Positions 18,468 to 27,615 are shown, numbered from the stretch's first letter. The stretch: DNA of 64,000 nucleotides from Lysinibacillus sp. OF-1 (GCF_028356935.1 NZ_CP102798.1:3720001-3784000), one strand, 5' to 3'. Notes: generated by a model not told the origin, from the letters alone. Numbers and translations: made by a program.

Positions 18468-19364
18468 ATGGTTATCACCCCTGGTATTAAAGATTTACCC
18501 TATGTCACGCAAGTAAATGGTACGAAGTTTTTCACTTTGATTGCAGAAGAAATAACGTGGGAGCTTGTCGATGGAATCTTCATTCAGGCGTGGGGCTACA
18601 ACGGTTCCACACCTGGGCCAACCATTCGTGTTTATCCGGGGGATCATATATGTATTCGTGTCATTAATCGACTACCTGAAAAAACTAGTGTACATTGGCA
18701 CGGCTTACTTGTCCCGAACACAATGGATGGTGTTCCTCCCATTGAACCGTCACCTTTTATCGAGCCAGGGCATTATTTCGATTATCATTTTACAATTAAA
18801 AACCCTCCCGGAACATATATGTATCATTCGCATGTGAATGTCGCTGTGCAAGATAATGCTGGCCTTTTAGGCGGATTTATCGTTGAAGACCCATGCTTAC
18901 AAAACATTTCTCAGCACAAGGATTATCTATGCCTATTACAAGAATGGGCTGTCGATCAATTATCCTGGGGGAAGCTTACAAAAGGTACGTATCCTTTAAA
19001 CTTTATTAAGCCTGAATTTAATTTCTTCACGATCAATGGCAAATGCTATCCTTTCACAAAGCCATTAGCCGTACATTTGGGTGATACTGTAAAAATTCGT
19101 TTTGGCAACATCCAAATGCATCACCATCCCATCCATTTACACGGTCACCAATTCCATGTCGTTGGGGCAGATGGTTTTCCTATCGCTAGCCACACACAAA
19201 TTGCTAAAAACACCATTCTTGTTGCCTCTGGTGAAACATGGGATATAAGCTTTACGGCTAATAACCCTGGTATCTGGCCCATCCATTGCCATATGCCCCA
19301 TCATGTTACAAACAATGGCGCACCTGGTATTGGGGGCATGTTTACTACAGTGAATTATCTTTAA
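18468..19364 (+). CDS. Two-domain multicopper oxidase family protein
   Basis: The 298-aa protein is smaller than three-domain laccases such as CotA. All four copper-ligand clusters are visible: SVHWHGLL near residue 73, MYHSHVN near 119, HHPIHLHGHQFH near 220 and the type-1 site WPIHCHMPHH near 275 with Cys and a later GGM. There is no signal peptide, consistent with a spore-coat or cytoplasmic protein. It could oxidise phenols or metals. ATG 18468 has AGGAGG 8 nt upstream; an in-frame start at 18447 lacks a ribosome site. Confidence 0.88.
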   Translation: MVITPGIKDLPYVTQVNGTKFFTLIAEEITWELVDGIFIQAWGYNGSTPGPTIRVYPGDHICIRVINRLPEKTSVHWHGLLVPNTMDGVPPIEPSPFIEPGHYFDYHFTIKNPPGTYMYHSHVNVAVQDNAGLLGGFIVEDPCLQNISQHKDYLCLLQEWAVDQLSWGKLTKGTYPLNFIKPEFNFFTINGKCYPFTKPLAVHLGDTVKIRFGNIQMHHHPIHLHGHQFHVVGADGFPIASHTQIAKNTILVASGETWDISFTANNPGIWPIHCHMPHHVTNNGAPGIGGMFTTVNYL

Positions 19365-19372
19365 CATGGAGG

Positions 19373-19396
19373 ACAGCTTAAAAGCTGTTCTTTTTA
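19373..19396 (+). terminator. Terminator of the oxidase gene
   Basis: ACAGCTT and AAGCTGT form a short stem followed by TTTTT shortly after the stop. Confidence 0.75.
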
Positions 19397-19585
19397 ACGT
19401 TATATTTCTTTATTATTGGGTACATACTTGATAAGGAACATCACATAAATCTTTATATCTCTATAATATTAGAGTCTATCATTTGATTTTTATTGAAGGT
19501 TAGAAGTAGTATGGAATTGTAACGAAGGATTATCTACCTATCCACACTATTATATTAATGTAACAATTTCAAAGGAGGAATTTCG

Positions 19586-20485
19586 ATGAATTATCAAAAC
19601 ATTACGGTTGCAGGTAGCGGTGTATTAGGAAGTCAAATTGCTTACCAATCTGCTTTCAAAGGTTTTAATGTAACCGTTTACGACATTAATGACGAGGCTC
19701 TAAGAAATGCACAGGATCGCATTACAAATTTAAAACCCTTGTATCAACAAGACCTAGGTGCAACACAAGAAGAAGTAGATGCTGCTTATGCACGTCTTAC
19801 TTTTAATAGTGACTTAGCTCAAGCTGTTGCGAATGCAGACCTTGTAATTGAAGCAATTCCTGAGGTTGTGAGCATCAAAACTGAGTTTTACACAAATCTA
19901 GGCAAAGTAGCACCAGCAAAAACAATCTTTGCAACAAACTCGTCTACTTTATTACCTAGTCAATTTGCTGAGGCAACTGGACGCCCTGAGAAATTTTTAG
20001 CTCTCCACTTTGCAAATACTATTTGGAAAAACAATACAGCTGAAATTATGAAACATCCTGGTACAGATATGACAGTATTTGATGAGGTTGTAGAATTTGC
20101 ACGTGCAATCGGCATGGTACCTCTACCATTATATAAAGAACAACCTGGCTATATTTTAAACTCATTGCTTGTGCCATTTTTAGATGCAGCTGAATCTTTG
20201 CTTGTAAAGGAAGTAGCTGATCCAGAAACGATTGATAAAACATGGATGATTGGTACTGGTGCTCCACTTGGGCCATTTGCTATCCTAGACATCGTCGGCA
20301 TTAACACAGCCTATAACATTGTGGAAGCGAAAGCAAGTGCTACTGACGATGAAAACATGAAAAAATTAGCTAACCTATTAAAAACAGAGTACATTGAAAA
20401 AGGTAAACTTGGTCGTGCAACTGGCGAAGGCTTCTACACATATCCAAACCCAAGCTTTGCTAAACCAGACTTCTTAAAAGGTTAA
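19586..20485 (+). CDS. 3-hydroxyacyl-CoA dehydrogenase (3-hydroxybutyryl-CoA type)
   Basis: The 299-aa protein has the size of monofunctional HBDs. It shows NAD-binding VAGSGVLGSQIAYQSA at residues 7-22, EAIPEVVSIKTEFY near 91, the catalytic FATNSSTLLPSQFA near 114 and LHFANTIWKNNTAEIM near 137. The usual catalytic His/Glu pair is in LHFAN and EIM. It should interconvert 3-hydroxyacyl- and 3-ketoacyl-CoA in beta-oxidation or butyrate metabolism. The ATG has AAAGGAGG 8 nt upstream. No FadR box is evident before it. Confidence 0.87.
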   Translation: MNYQNITVAGSGVLGSQIAYQSAFKGFNVTVYDINDEALRNAQDRITNLKPLYQQDLGATQEEVDAAYARLTFNSDLAQAVANADLVIEAIPEVVSIKTEFYTNLGKVAPAKTIFATNSSTLLPSQFAEATGRPEKFLALHFANTIWKNNTAEIMKHPGTDMTVFDEVVEFARAIGMVPLPLYKEQPGYILNSLLVPFLDAAESLLVKEVADPETIDKTWMIGTGAPLGPFAILDIVGINTAYNIVEAKASATDDENMKKLANLLKTEYIEKGKLGRATGEGFYTYPNPSFAKPDFLKG

Positions 20486-20491
20486 TGCTTC

Positions 20492-20537
20492 AAAAGAGCA
20501 ATTATCCCATTAAAAAGGAAAATTGCTCTTTTCTTTT
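20492..20537 (+). terminator. Terminator, convergent genes
   Basis: AAAAGAGCAATT pairs with AATTGCTCTTTT, followed by a T-rich tract. It serves the dehydrogenase gene and faces the small sigma gene. Confidence 0.85.
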
Positions 20538-20540
20538 GTT

Positions 20541-20732
20541 TCATGTAAAGAAATCCCAAAATCCAGGTGTGTCCTTAAATTCTTTTGTCGCCATTTTTTC
20601 AATAATTTTTAATTTGATCTCCTGTTCCAGATCCTCTCTGTCCTGATAACTTGTTTGATGAAGACACTGCTTAATTTTTGGCATGAAGTTCTCAATGATT
20701 ATTAGCGTCTCCTCATTGTAGTTGTTTTCCAT
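20541..20732 (-). CDS. Small sigma region-2-like subunit (RsoA-like)
   Basis: The 63-aa protein reads like an isolated helical N-terminal sigma/HTH_16 domain (LIIIENFMPKIKQCL then YQDREDLEQEIKLKIIEKM). This DLEQE pattern occurs in region 2 of TcdR/UviA-type and SigO-partner proteins. The gene begins 3 nt after the sigma region-4 gene stops, with AAAGGGGAG upstream, so the two are translated together. In B. subtilis the pair SigO (region 4) and RsoA (region 2) jointly form a functional sigma factor. I infer the same here from order, size and domain split. Confidence 0.6.
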   Translation of the reverse strand: MENNYNEETLIIIENFMPKIKQCLHQTSYQDREDLEQEIKLKIIEKMATKEFKDTPGFWDFFT

Positions 20733-20735
20733 TGA

Positions 20736-21287
20736 TTATCTCTCCCCTTTTTTAAGCATCTGCTGAAGTTTCTTTAATGCCTTTCGATGTAGATTGGATA
20801 TATTTTGAGGTGATGTGTGTAATGTTTCTGCTATTACTTTAATCGTACAATCTTTGACATAAATCAGCTCTAAAATTTGAAGTTGCTTGCCCGTTAATGT
20901 TTTTAAAGCTTTAAAGAGCTGTTCGTTTTCAACCATATCCAATAATCCTCCCTCAATTCTTACGTCTCCTCTAGTACACTCAGTCTCAAATAGGTCATTA
21001 TCTACGATTAATAAGAAGCGGTTTTGCAATCTTCTCCTTTTTTTATCAAAATCCAAGCTGAAGAAATAAATTAAACTGCTGACATATGTTATTTTTCGAA
21101 CCCTTATATAGTGAGTTTGAAAAATTTCATCAACCATTTTCCTATTACAATCGGTTGGATATAAAATGGCATTTTGAACCAAATAAAGATTTTTAGCATC
21201 AGCTAAAAAACTTCTAATAATTGGATTTTTAATCTGCTCTATATTCCTGCGAAAAAACGCCTCTATTTTTTGATACTCATTACACAT
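20736..21287 (-). CDS. Sigma-70 family region-4 protein (SigO/YvrI or UviA-like)
   Basis: The 183-aa protein ends with a clear sigma region 4 (KALKTLTGKQLQILELIYVKD, then IAETLHTSPQNISNLHRKAL), the helix-turn-helix that reads -35 elements. Region 2 is not recognisable in its first 110 aa, so -10 recognition should come from the 63-aa partner encoded just downstream. ATG 21287 has AGGAGTG 8 nt upstream. A TATAAT lies at 21344-21349 and a LexA-type box at 21360-21373 just above it, which suggests damage-induced expression. The divergent YvrJ gene completes a locus resembling yvrJ-yvrI-yvrHa of B. subtilis. Confidence 0.75.
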   Translation of the reverse strand: MCNEYQKIEAFFRRNIEQIKNPIIRSFLADAKNLYLVQNAILYPTDCNRKMVDEIFQTHYIRVRKITYVSSLIYFFSLDFDKKRRRLQNRFLLIVDNDLFETECTRGDVRIEGGLLDMVENEQLFKALKTLTGKQLQILELIYVKDCTIKVIAETLHTSPQNISNLHRKALKKLQQMLKKGER

Positions 21288-21359
21288 TATTATCACTCCT
21301 ATCTATCCGTCTTCTTGCTAAATAAAGTGAATATCCTCTCTCTATTATAAACCAAAAAC

Positions 21360-21373
21360 AGAACAAATGTTCT
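21360..21373. promoter_or_regulatory. LexA/DinR SOS box
   Basis: AGAACAAATGTTCT is a near-perfect palindrome and fits the Gram-positive SOS core GAAC-RNRY-GTTC at every specified position. It sits where the -35 of the sigma-like gene would be (TATAAT at 21344-21349, minus strand), between the two divergent genes. Confidence 0.75.
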
Positions 21374-21460
21374 ATTTAAGATTAATTTATATTGATTTTA
21401 TGGTGCAGCAATTCACTTTAATCATTGTAAGGCACAACAATATTGAAGGAGGAAGATGTC

Positions 21461-21616
21461 ATGATTACACCTGAAACGATTCAAATATGGGTTAGCTTAA
21501 TTGGAAACTCTGGTTTCCCTATTGCCATTACCATCTATCTCTTTGTGCGATTCGAAAAGAAAATAGAGGTTTTAGAAGCGGTCATCTTGAGATTATTAGA
21601 TAAAATGGAGCAATAA
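21461..21616 (+). CDS. yvrJ: YvrJ-family small membrane peptide
   Basis: The 51-aa peptide has one membrane helix (about residues 12-29, ending in a VRFEKKIE basic stop) and a C-terminal amphipathic helix. That layout is found in YvrJ proteins and the related UviB/BhlA holin-like peptides (SLIGNSGFPIAITIYLFVRFE). ATG 21461 has AAGGAGGAAG upstream. It is divergent from the two-piece sigma factor, as in the B. subtilis yvr locus. Holin-like or signalling roles are both possible. Confidence 0.7.
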   Translation: MITPETIQIWVSLIGNSGFPIAITIYLFVRFEKKIEVLEAVILRLLDKMEQ

Positions 21617-21633
21617 TCAGCCTAAAAAAATTT

Positions 21634-21665
21634 ACGGCAGCACTCTTTAAAAGGAATGCTGCCGT
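21634..21665. terminator. Stem-loop after YvrJ gene
   Basis: ACGGCAGCA and TGCTGCCGT form a stable stem. On the plus strand no U-run follows; on the minus strand it is followed by T7. It may cap either transcript. Confidence 0.55.
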
Positions 21666-21733
21666 GTGACTTAACCGTGCAAATTCATACAATATGTGTA
21701 AGAACAAATACTTTTTAGATGGGAGGGGATTTT

Positions 21734-22015
21734 ATGAATCACAATAACATGCTGTCACCGAATATTGTCATGACCCTTTTTATCATGCTTGGCATTTCCT
21801 ATAATTACTTTTACGATTCATTCGCCATTCAAATCGAATACTTAGGTAATCTAGGATTTTGGCTAACACTCCCCTTATCAATTATTATTATTGTGTTGAG
21901 TATATGGCTACTTAAAAAGAAAGTGCCCATTGTTAGCACTTTACTTATACTTGTTATGGCTGGTATTACTTTAGTCATTGCATTATTTTCATTGTTCCAT
22001 TGGAGTTCACCATAA
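21734..22015 (+). CDS. Small integral membrane protein, 93 aa
   Basis: I do not recognise a family. Three hydrophobic segments (about residues 8-27, 40-60 and 64-88) make up nearly the whole protein. An in-frame start at 21719 overlaps the ribosome site GGGAGGGG, so ATG 21734 is preferred. It lies 117 bp after the YvrJ gene on the same strand and could belong to the sigma locus, as the membrane protein YvrL (an anti-sigma factor) does in B. subtilis. That is only suggested by position and topology. Confidence 0.65.
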   Translation: MNHNNMLSPNIVMTLFIMLGISYNYFYDSFAIQIEYLGNLGFWLTLPLSIIIIVLSIWLLKKKVPIVSTLLILVMAGITLVIALFSLFHWSSP

Positions 22016-22024
22016 AAATTTATA

Positions 22025-22061
22025 GCCTTTGAAGGCTGACTTCAAAGGCATTTCTTTTTTT
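22025..22061 (+). terminator. Terminator, convergent genes
   Basis: GCCTTTGAA pairs with TTCAAAGGC, followed by a long T-run after the membrane protein gene. Confidence 0.85.
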
Positions 22062-22062
22062 A

Positions 22063-22560
22063 CTAGATGTACAGCACCATATAATCTTCATCAACATATT
22101 GCTGTCCTATTTTTAACGCACGCTTTTCTGTTCCAAACACCTGAAAGCCTAGCGATTTATATAGCCCTTTTGCTGAATCATTGGAAGACACAACCGTTAA
22201 ATTGATCTGCTCAACGACCGCTAATACCTTTGCTTGATTAATGACGGCTAACATTAAATGTTTACCTAAGCCAAGCCCTCGCTTTTTTGGAGAAACATAA
22301 ACGGCAAAAATGTTCGCTTTATGCTTTAGCTTCATTTTATTTTCCTGTACCAATGTCGCAACGCCCAGCAAATCATTCTGTTCAAATGCCCCGAATGTAA
22401 ACGATTCCTGACCCTCGAGTCTACTTGCAAATAAGGCAAGCCCCATATCCTTTTCCTCTTCAAAGCTAGAACCAAATGCCTCCGGATTCATTTGTAGTCC
22501 CTCTAATCTCAAATGACGATATACCTCAGCATCTGCTGCTGTTAAAAGCCTAATTTCCAT
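22063..22560 (-). CDS. GNAT-family N-acetyltransferase
   Basis: The 165-aa protein has the GNAT fold: MEIRLLTAADAEVYRHLR at the N-terminus, then FAVYVSPKKRGLGLGKHLM, the acetyl-CoA pyrophosphate loop (R/Q-x-x-G-x-G), near residue 90, and the closing VVSSNDSAKGLYKSLGFQVFG. The substrate is not predictable. ATG 22560 has AGGAGGGG 7 nt upstream; the longer in-frame start at 22677 has no ribosome site and is rejected. Confidence 0.85.
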   Translation of the reverse strand: MEIRLLTAADAEVYRHLRLEGLQMNPEAFGSSFEEEKDMGLALFASRLEGQESFTFGAFEQNDLLGVATLVQENKMKLKHKANIFAVYVSPKKRGLGLGKHLMLAVINQAKVLAVVEQINLTVVSSNDSAKGLYKSLGFQVFGTEKRALKIGQQYVDEDYMVLYI

Positions 22561-23274
22561 TCTTCCCCTCCTATAACACTTTTCATTTTTATCGACCATA
22601 GCGAATAGCATTTGATGTATTTTTTCAGGAAAATGAAGGGGGTTAAAATAGATGTCTAGCAGTATCACGAAACACACTCTTACATTGTAGGCACAACGAA
22701 CTCATTCGCTCCCGTCTGATCTATTTATACATAAAGGTAAACAGTCTATCGGTGAACACTAGTAGCAGTACAAGAAAAATACACTTTGTACTAAGTAATC
22801 AAGACATAGAGCAACCTTAACGAAACAATCGTTTTGCAAGCATTCCTAAAGGATTTTGCTAAGCAAACCCAATGCATATTTTCAAGCTATACAGTTGCTG
22901 GTTATTTATGGAAGACATCATTTTCGTATAACACTAGGGATTTTTCAGGAGATTTGTTTTCTTATCAAGCATAACCTCTACTAAATAAGTGATATAGTAT
23001 CAATTATTTACGGCAATGATTTTATTAAGCATAAAGGATAGTTATATATGAAACACCTTACTTTTAGTGATTATAATCCGTTGTTGATAAAATAAACAAA
23101 CCAAATTACATACATTAGAGAGAAAAAAAGATATATATTCAGAAAATTACGACATATTATATTGACACTGTGTCATTTTTAATTTAGTATATGCATAGAT
23201 TCACCAGATTTTTTAGAAATGATAGAAAGAAGTTGATCTATGAAAGATGAAATTTACACAAAGGGGATGAAAGA
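22561..23274. other. Intergenic region upstream of the permease
   Basis: About 700 bp of AT-rich sequence without a convincing gene. Its right end holds the permease promoter and TetR-type operator (23162-23190). The rest shows no recognisable element. Confidence 0.5.
23162..23190 (+). promoter_or_regulatory. Sigma-A promoter with overlapping TetR-type operator
   Basis: TTGACA (23162-23167), a 17-bp spacer and TAGTAT (23185-23190) form a good sigma-A promoter. The -35 is part of the palindrome TGACACTGTGTCA at 23163-23175. The same 13-mer (central base inverted) overlaps the -35 of the kynureninase promoter. Confidence 0.75.
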
Positions 23275-24711
23275 ATGGTTAAACATAACCACAGTATGGA
23301 AGACATTATGGAACGTGAGCAAGGTTTAAACAAGGGATTAAAGACAAATCAAATTACGATGATTGCCATTGGAGGTGCCATTGGGACAGGGTTATTTCTC
23401 GGCAGTAGCTTAGCCATCGGTCTAGCTGGTCCAAGTGTTATTGTGAGTTACGCTATAGGAGCTCTCATTGCACTATTACTAATGGGTTGTCTCGCAGAAA
23501 TGACGGTTGCGCACCCTACAACTGGATCATTTGGTGCTTATGCTGAAAAATACGTAAATTCCTGGGCAGGATTTGCTATTCGGTATTCCTATTGGTTCTC
23601 ATTAATCTGTTCAATTGGTACAGAGGTGACCGCTGTTGCCCTTTATATGCGGTATTGGTTCCCAAGTGTACCCAATGCTGTATGGATTATATTATTTGCT
23701 GCTATACTGCTTTATGTAAACGCTACCACAGTGAAATTATTTGGCGCTGTAGAATATTGGTTCTCCGTTATTAAAATCACTGCGATTGTCGGCTTTATTA
23801 TTTTAGCTAGTATTGTTATTTTCGGGGCAGATAGCTCCTCCAATATTGGCATCCAAAACTACTTCAATGATGGCGGCTTTTTCCCACATGGTTTTTGGGG
23901 AATGTGGATGGGTATATTTATTTCATTATTTAGTTATCTAAGTATTGAAATGATTGCTGTAAGTGCTGGGGAAGCAGAGAACCCAAGGAAAGCTGTCCCA
24001 ATTGCATTAAAATCAGCTGTGATTCGTTTAATTTTATTTTATATTGTAACACTTGTACTAATGCTGATGATTGTCCCTTGGGGAATGGCAGGTGCAGACA
24101 AGAGCCCATTCGTTAAAGTAATGGAAATATTAAATATTCCTGGTGGCGCATCCATGATGAACTTTGTTGTTCTAATCGCAGCGCTTTCGGCTATGAATAG
24201 CCAGCTTTATATTTCTACTCGTATGATGTTCTCACTTTCACGGGGTGGCTTTGCTCCGAAGCAATTGGGTAAGCTTAACAAAAGACAAGTTCCGACGAGG
24301 GCATTGCTCGCATCTGTTATCGGTATTATCATTGCTACAGCATTTTCGATTTTCAAGCCAGAATCAGCTTTATCGCTTATGATTTCAATTTCAAGCTTTG
24401 GCGCTATGTTTGCGTGGTTTATGATTTTCATTACGCATCTATTTTTCCGTAAAAAATACAAACCGATAGATGGAGAAAAACTACCTGTACGTATGATTGG
24501 TTATCCTTATTTAACCATTTTAGGAGCCGTTCTATTAGCTTCTGTCGTATTATCAACATGGTTCTCTCCTGATTTTAAAGCAACATTACTTGTCGGCTTC
24601 CCTTGGCTTATCTTCATTTCCATCTGCTATTATATTTGGAAACGAATAAACATAGCAAAAAATCGTGTCATCACAAATGATCTTGAGGAAGAGCAAGTAG
24701 AAACCATATAG
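23275..24711 (+). CDS. Amino acid permease (APC superfamily)
   Basis: The 478-aa protein has about 12 membrane segments and the AAT-family N-terminus: LKTNQITMIAIGGAIGTGLFLGS, with the substrate-binding GAIGTGLF in segment 1, then EMTVAHPTTGSFGAYAEKY and the segment 6 FSYLSIEMIAVSAGEAENP. It imports an amino acid with protons. Because it shares an operator with kynureninase, its substrate may be tryptophan or kynurenine (inference). The ATG has AAAGGGGATG upstream. Confidence 0.9.
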   Translation: MVKHNHSMEDIMEREQGLNKGLKTNQITMIAIGGAIGTGLFLGSSLAIGLAGPSVIVSYAIGALIALLLMGCLAEMTVAHPTTGSFGAYAEKYVNSWAGFAIRYSYWFSLICSIGTEVTAVALYMRYWFPSVPNAVWIILFAAILLYVNATTVKLFGAVEYWFSVIKITAIVGFIILASIVIFGADSSSNIGIQNYFNDGGFFPHGFWGMWMGIFISLFSYLSIEMIAVSAGEAENPRKAVPIALKSAVIRLILFYIVTLVLMLMIVPWGMAGADKSPFVKVMEILNIPGGASMMNFVVLIAALSAMNSQLYISTRMMFSLSRGGFAPKQLGKLNKRQVPTRALLASVIGIIIATAFSIFKPESALSLMISISSFGAMFAWFMIFITHLFFRKKYKPIDGEKLPVRMIGYPYLTILGAVLLASVVLSTWFSPDFKATLLVGFPWLIFISICYYIWKRINIAKNRVITNDLEEEQVETI

Positions 24712-24741
24712 CATAGTTGTTAAAGCGCTAAAACTAATAAG

Positions 24742-24798
24742 ATACCTCCAAGACTGATAAAGGATAGGAAATTCTCTATCCGTCTTGGAGGTATTTTT
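24742..24798 (+). terminator. Terminator of the permease gene
   Basis: ATACCTCCAAGAC pairs with GTCTTGGAGGTAT; an inner GGATAG/CTATCC stem and a T5 run complete it. Confidence 0.88.
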
Positions 24799-24940
24799 CA
24801 GATGAATAAAATGGAAAAATAGTTCCTAGAAAACCAGATGTAAACTTGATCTTAATACTATTAGAAAGCAAAGCCATTCAGTTCAAAAAATCTATTGATT
24901 GTACACATAGCTAACAGCCAGATAAAGATGCTACTATATA

Positions 24941-24981
24941 AAAGGCCTGAGTTCCTATACTATACTGAACTCAGACCTTTT
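24941..24981 (-). terminator. Terminator of the kynU-ald operon
   Basis: GAGTTC and GAACTC with AAAGGYCT arms pair; T-runs exist on both strands. It lies downstream of ald on the minus strand. Confidence 0.75.
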
Positions 24982-25025
24982 CAATTTCTTTTTACATACA
25001 TACAATCTCATTTCTTCGAGTACGA

Positions 25026-26153
25026 TTACACGATTTGCCCCTTTAATAGGTTCTCTGCGCTTTCACATGGTAGCTGTAAAGCTTCAGCAACCTTACGCAT
25101 TGTAATTATACCTTGATAAACATTCAAACCTTTTCGCAATGATTCGTTTTGTAATAGTGCTTCCTTATAGCCCTTTGCTGCAATTTGTATAGCATATGGT
25201 AATGTCACATTCGTTAAAGCCATTGACGATGTTTTCGGCACTGCACCTGGCATATTACCAACTGCATAATGCACAACACCGTGTTTTTCGTATGTTGGAT
25301 TATCATGTGTTGTTACACGGTCTGCTGTTTCCACAATTCCGCCTTGATCAATGGCCACATCTACGATAACAGAGGCTGGCTGCATGGCTTTCACCATCTT
25401 CTCTGTCACAAGTCGGGGCGCCTTGGCACCAGGAATAAGTACTGCACCAATAACCAAATCTGCTGTTTTCAATTGTTCTGCAATGTTGAAGCTATTGGAT
25501 AGCAACGTTTGAATACGATCCCCAAATATCTCTTCAAGCTGGCGAAGTCGAGCGGGATTGACATCTAAAATCGTCACATTTGCACCTAAGCCTACAGCAG
25601 TTTTTGCTGCATTATAGCCGACAACGCCACCACCTATAATGGTTACATTACCTTTTGCCACACCTGGCACACCGCTTAGTAAAATACCTTTACCACCATT
25701 TGTTTTTTCTAAATAATGTGCACCGATTTGCGCAGCCATTCGACCAGCCACTTCTGACATCGGAGCAAGAAGTGGCAGGCTTCCATCGGCTAATTGGACC
25801 GTTTCATAAGCAATGGCTACTACTTCTTTTTCTAAAAGTGCCTTCGTTAATGCTTCATCTGCTGCTAAATGTAAGTAGGTAAATAAGATTTGTCCTTTGT
25901 AAAAATAATCATATTCTGAAGCGATTGGCTCTTTTACCTTTAGGACCATTTCGGCAGCCCATACGTCCTTCGCCGTTGGAACGATGGTTGCACCAGCTTC
26001 CATATAGTGCTCATCTGTAAAATTCGAGCCAAGACCTGCGTTCGATTCAACAAGTACTATATGACCTGCAGCTATTAAAACACTTGCACTTGCAGGCGTT
26101 AAAGCAACACGGTTTTCCATTACTTTTATTTCTTTAGGTACACCAATAATCAT
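25026..26153 (-). CDS. ald: Alanine dehydrogenase
   Basis: The 375-aa protein matches Ald in length and motifs: [20 protein letters not shown] at the N-terminus, FTYLHLAAD near residue 90, the Rossmann loop [26 protein letters not shown] near 170 and VDVAIDQGG near 270. It oxidatively deaminates L-alanine to pyruvate with NAD. It begins 15 bp after kynU, so alanine released by kynureninase is fed to pyruvate and ammonia. ATG has AAAGGAG upstream. Confidence 0.95.
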   Translation of the reverse strand: MIIGVPKEIKVMENRVALTPASASVLIAAGHIVLVESNAGLGSNFTDEHYMEAGATIVPTAKDVWAAEMVLKVKEPIASEYDYFYKGQILFTYLHLAADEALTKALLEKEVVAIAYETVQLADGSLPLLAPMSEVAGRMAAQIGAHYLEKTNGGKGILLSGVPGVAKGNVTIIGGGVVGYNAAKTAVGLGANVTILDVNPARLRQLEEIFGDRIQTLLSNSFNIAEQLKTADLVIGAVLIPGAKAPRLVTEKMVKAMQPASVIVDVAIDQGGIVETADRVTTHDNPTYEKHGVVHYAVGNMPGAVPKTSSMALTNVTLPYAIQIAAKGYKEALLQNESLRKGLNVYQGIITMRKVAEALQLPCESAENLLKGQIV

Positions 26154-26168
26154 TCCATTACTCCTTTA

Positions 26169-27446
26169 TTATGCAACGATTTCCCGTTCATTTTTGAATT
26201 GCTCATACAATTTTTCATCCATAATTGTTTTTAGTATTTGAACGACTTCATACACCTCTTCAAAGGTGTTATAAAGTGCCACAGGTGCGATACGAATACC
26301 ATTTGGTGCTCTAAAATCAGGAATAACTCCCTTCGCTTTTAATGCCTTACAAATACGAGCCGCTTCTGTATGTGTTAAAAAGATATGTCCACCTCGTTGC
26401 TCATTGATTACTGGGCAATTAACTTCGAAACCATATTCGCCCAAATATTGATAGTATAGTGCAATGAAATACTCTGTTAGCTGAATTGATTTCTTACGAA
26501 TACGTTGAATGCCTGCTTCATTAAAGAGTTCCAACGCACCTAGCAGTGGCGCAAGGTTTAATAAATGTGGTGAGCCCATTTGATAAGCACCTGCATCTGG
26601 TGCCTGTATAAGGCTTGTTTCCATATCAAATTGCTTTTCTTTAGCCGAGCTAAACCAACCTGCCAAGCCTGGCTTTGTATTAAAATGCTTCTCATTGACA
26701 AATAATCCAGCGACAGCACCAGGACCTCCGTTTAAATGTTTATAATTACACCAGAAGGCAAAGTCCACATCCCAGTCATGTAGTGAGTGCTCTATAGAAC
26801 CCACTGAATGACAAAGATCAAAGCCAATTAGAATACCACGCTGATGCGCTTCCTTTGTTAGCGCTTCCATATCAAGAATCTGGCCGCTTCGATATAACAC
26901 ACCAGGAAGGATAATCAATGCCACATCATCTGTCATCGCAGATACAATATCATCATGCGCATAAAAGTGCCCGTCCTTACTACGAACATATTGAATATGC
27001 TCCTCAATATTTTCATAATGCAAACCTAATTGACTTTGTACTGCATATAAGTCAGTTGGGAAATTTAATTCGTCAATAACAATTTTTGTTTTATTACCTG
27101 TTGGCTTATAAAATGTTGCAATCATTTGATGCATATTCACAGTAGTAGAACCTGTTGCAATGACCTCCTCTGGTTTCGCGCCTACAATCTTGGCCAGCTG
27201 AGCACCCACTTGCTCAGATAAATAAAACCAAGGATATTCCCCTTGCGTCCATCCATCAATGCCGTACTGTTTCCAAGAATCTAAAATCGTCAACAGACTT
27301 GCCTCAGCTTTCTTTGATAAAAGCCCTAATGAATTCCCATCAAAATAAATGGTCTCTGGCTGAAGATAAAATTGTTCTCTAAATCCTTTTAAATCATCAT
27401 TTTTGTCTAAAAAAGCTGCGTATTCTCTTGTAGGATTAAACTCCAT
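26169..27446 (-). CDS. kynU: Kynureninase
   Basis: The 425-aa PLP-dependent enzyme cleaves kynurenine to anthranilate and alanine. Visible are [15 protein letters not shown] near residue 35, [12 protein letters not shown] near 100, [24 protein letters not shown] near 210 and [11 protein letters not shown] with the PLP lysine near 235. The first gene of an operon with ald. I use ATG 27446 with AAGGTGAGG 9 nt away; GTG 27455 overlaps that site. Its promoter holds the TGACACAGTGTCA palindrome. No kynA or kynB is in the window. Confidence 0.95.
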   Translation of the reverse strand: MEFNPTREYAAFLDKNDDLKGFREQFYLQPETIYFDGNSLGLLSKKAEASLLTILDSWKQYGIDGWTQGEYPWFYLSEQVGAQLAKIVGAKPEEVIATGSTTVNMHQMIATFYKPTGNKTKIVIDELNFPTDLYAVQSQLGLHYENIEEHIQYVRSKDGHFYAHDDIVSAMTDDVALIILPGVLYRSGQILDMEALTKEAHQRGILIGFDLCHSVGSIEHSLHDWDVDFAFWCNYKHLNGGPGAVAGLFVNEKHFNTKPGLAGWFSSAKEKQFDMETSLIQAPDAGAYQMGSPHLLNLAPLLGALELFNEAGIQRIRKKSIQLTEYFIALYYQYLGEYGFEVNCPVINEQRGGHIFLTHTEAARICKALKAKGVIPDFRAPNGIRIAPVALYNTFEEVYEVVQILKTIMDEKLYEQFKNEREIVA

Positions 27447-27506
27447 ATTAAACACCTCACCTTTCTAAAATAATGGTAGATGGTCATCTTTAACCACCTT
27501 ATATTC

Positions 27507-27534
27507 ATCTTATCAAAAAGTGACACAGTGTCAA
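27507..27534 (-). promoter_or_regulatory. kynU promoter with overlapping TetR-type operator
   Basis: On the minus strand TTGACA (27534-27529), a 16-bp spacer and TAAGAT (27512-27507) form the promoter. TGACACAGTGTCA at 27521-27533 covers the -35, exactly as at the permease promoter. Confidence 0.75.
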
Positions 27535-27594
27535 TATTTTTCAAAAAAGAATTTTTATGTTTTAAAATTGATTTTTAATACATAAAACAGAAAA

Positions 27595-27615
27595 AACCTC
27601 CAACAGGGGGAGGTT
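27595..27615 (-). terminator. Terminator overlapping the tetR stop
   Basis: On the minus strand AACCTCCCCC pairs with GGAGGTT, followed by TTTTTT. It includes the last bases of the TetR gene. Confidence 0.75.
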
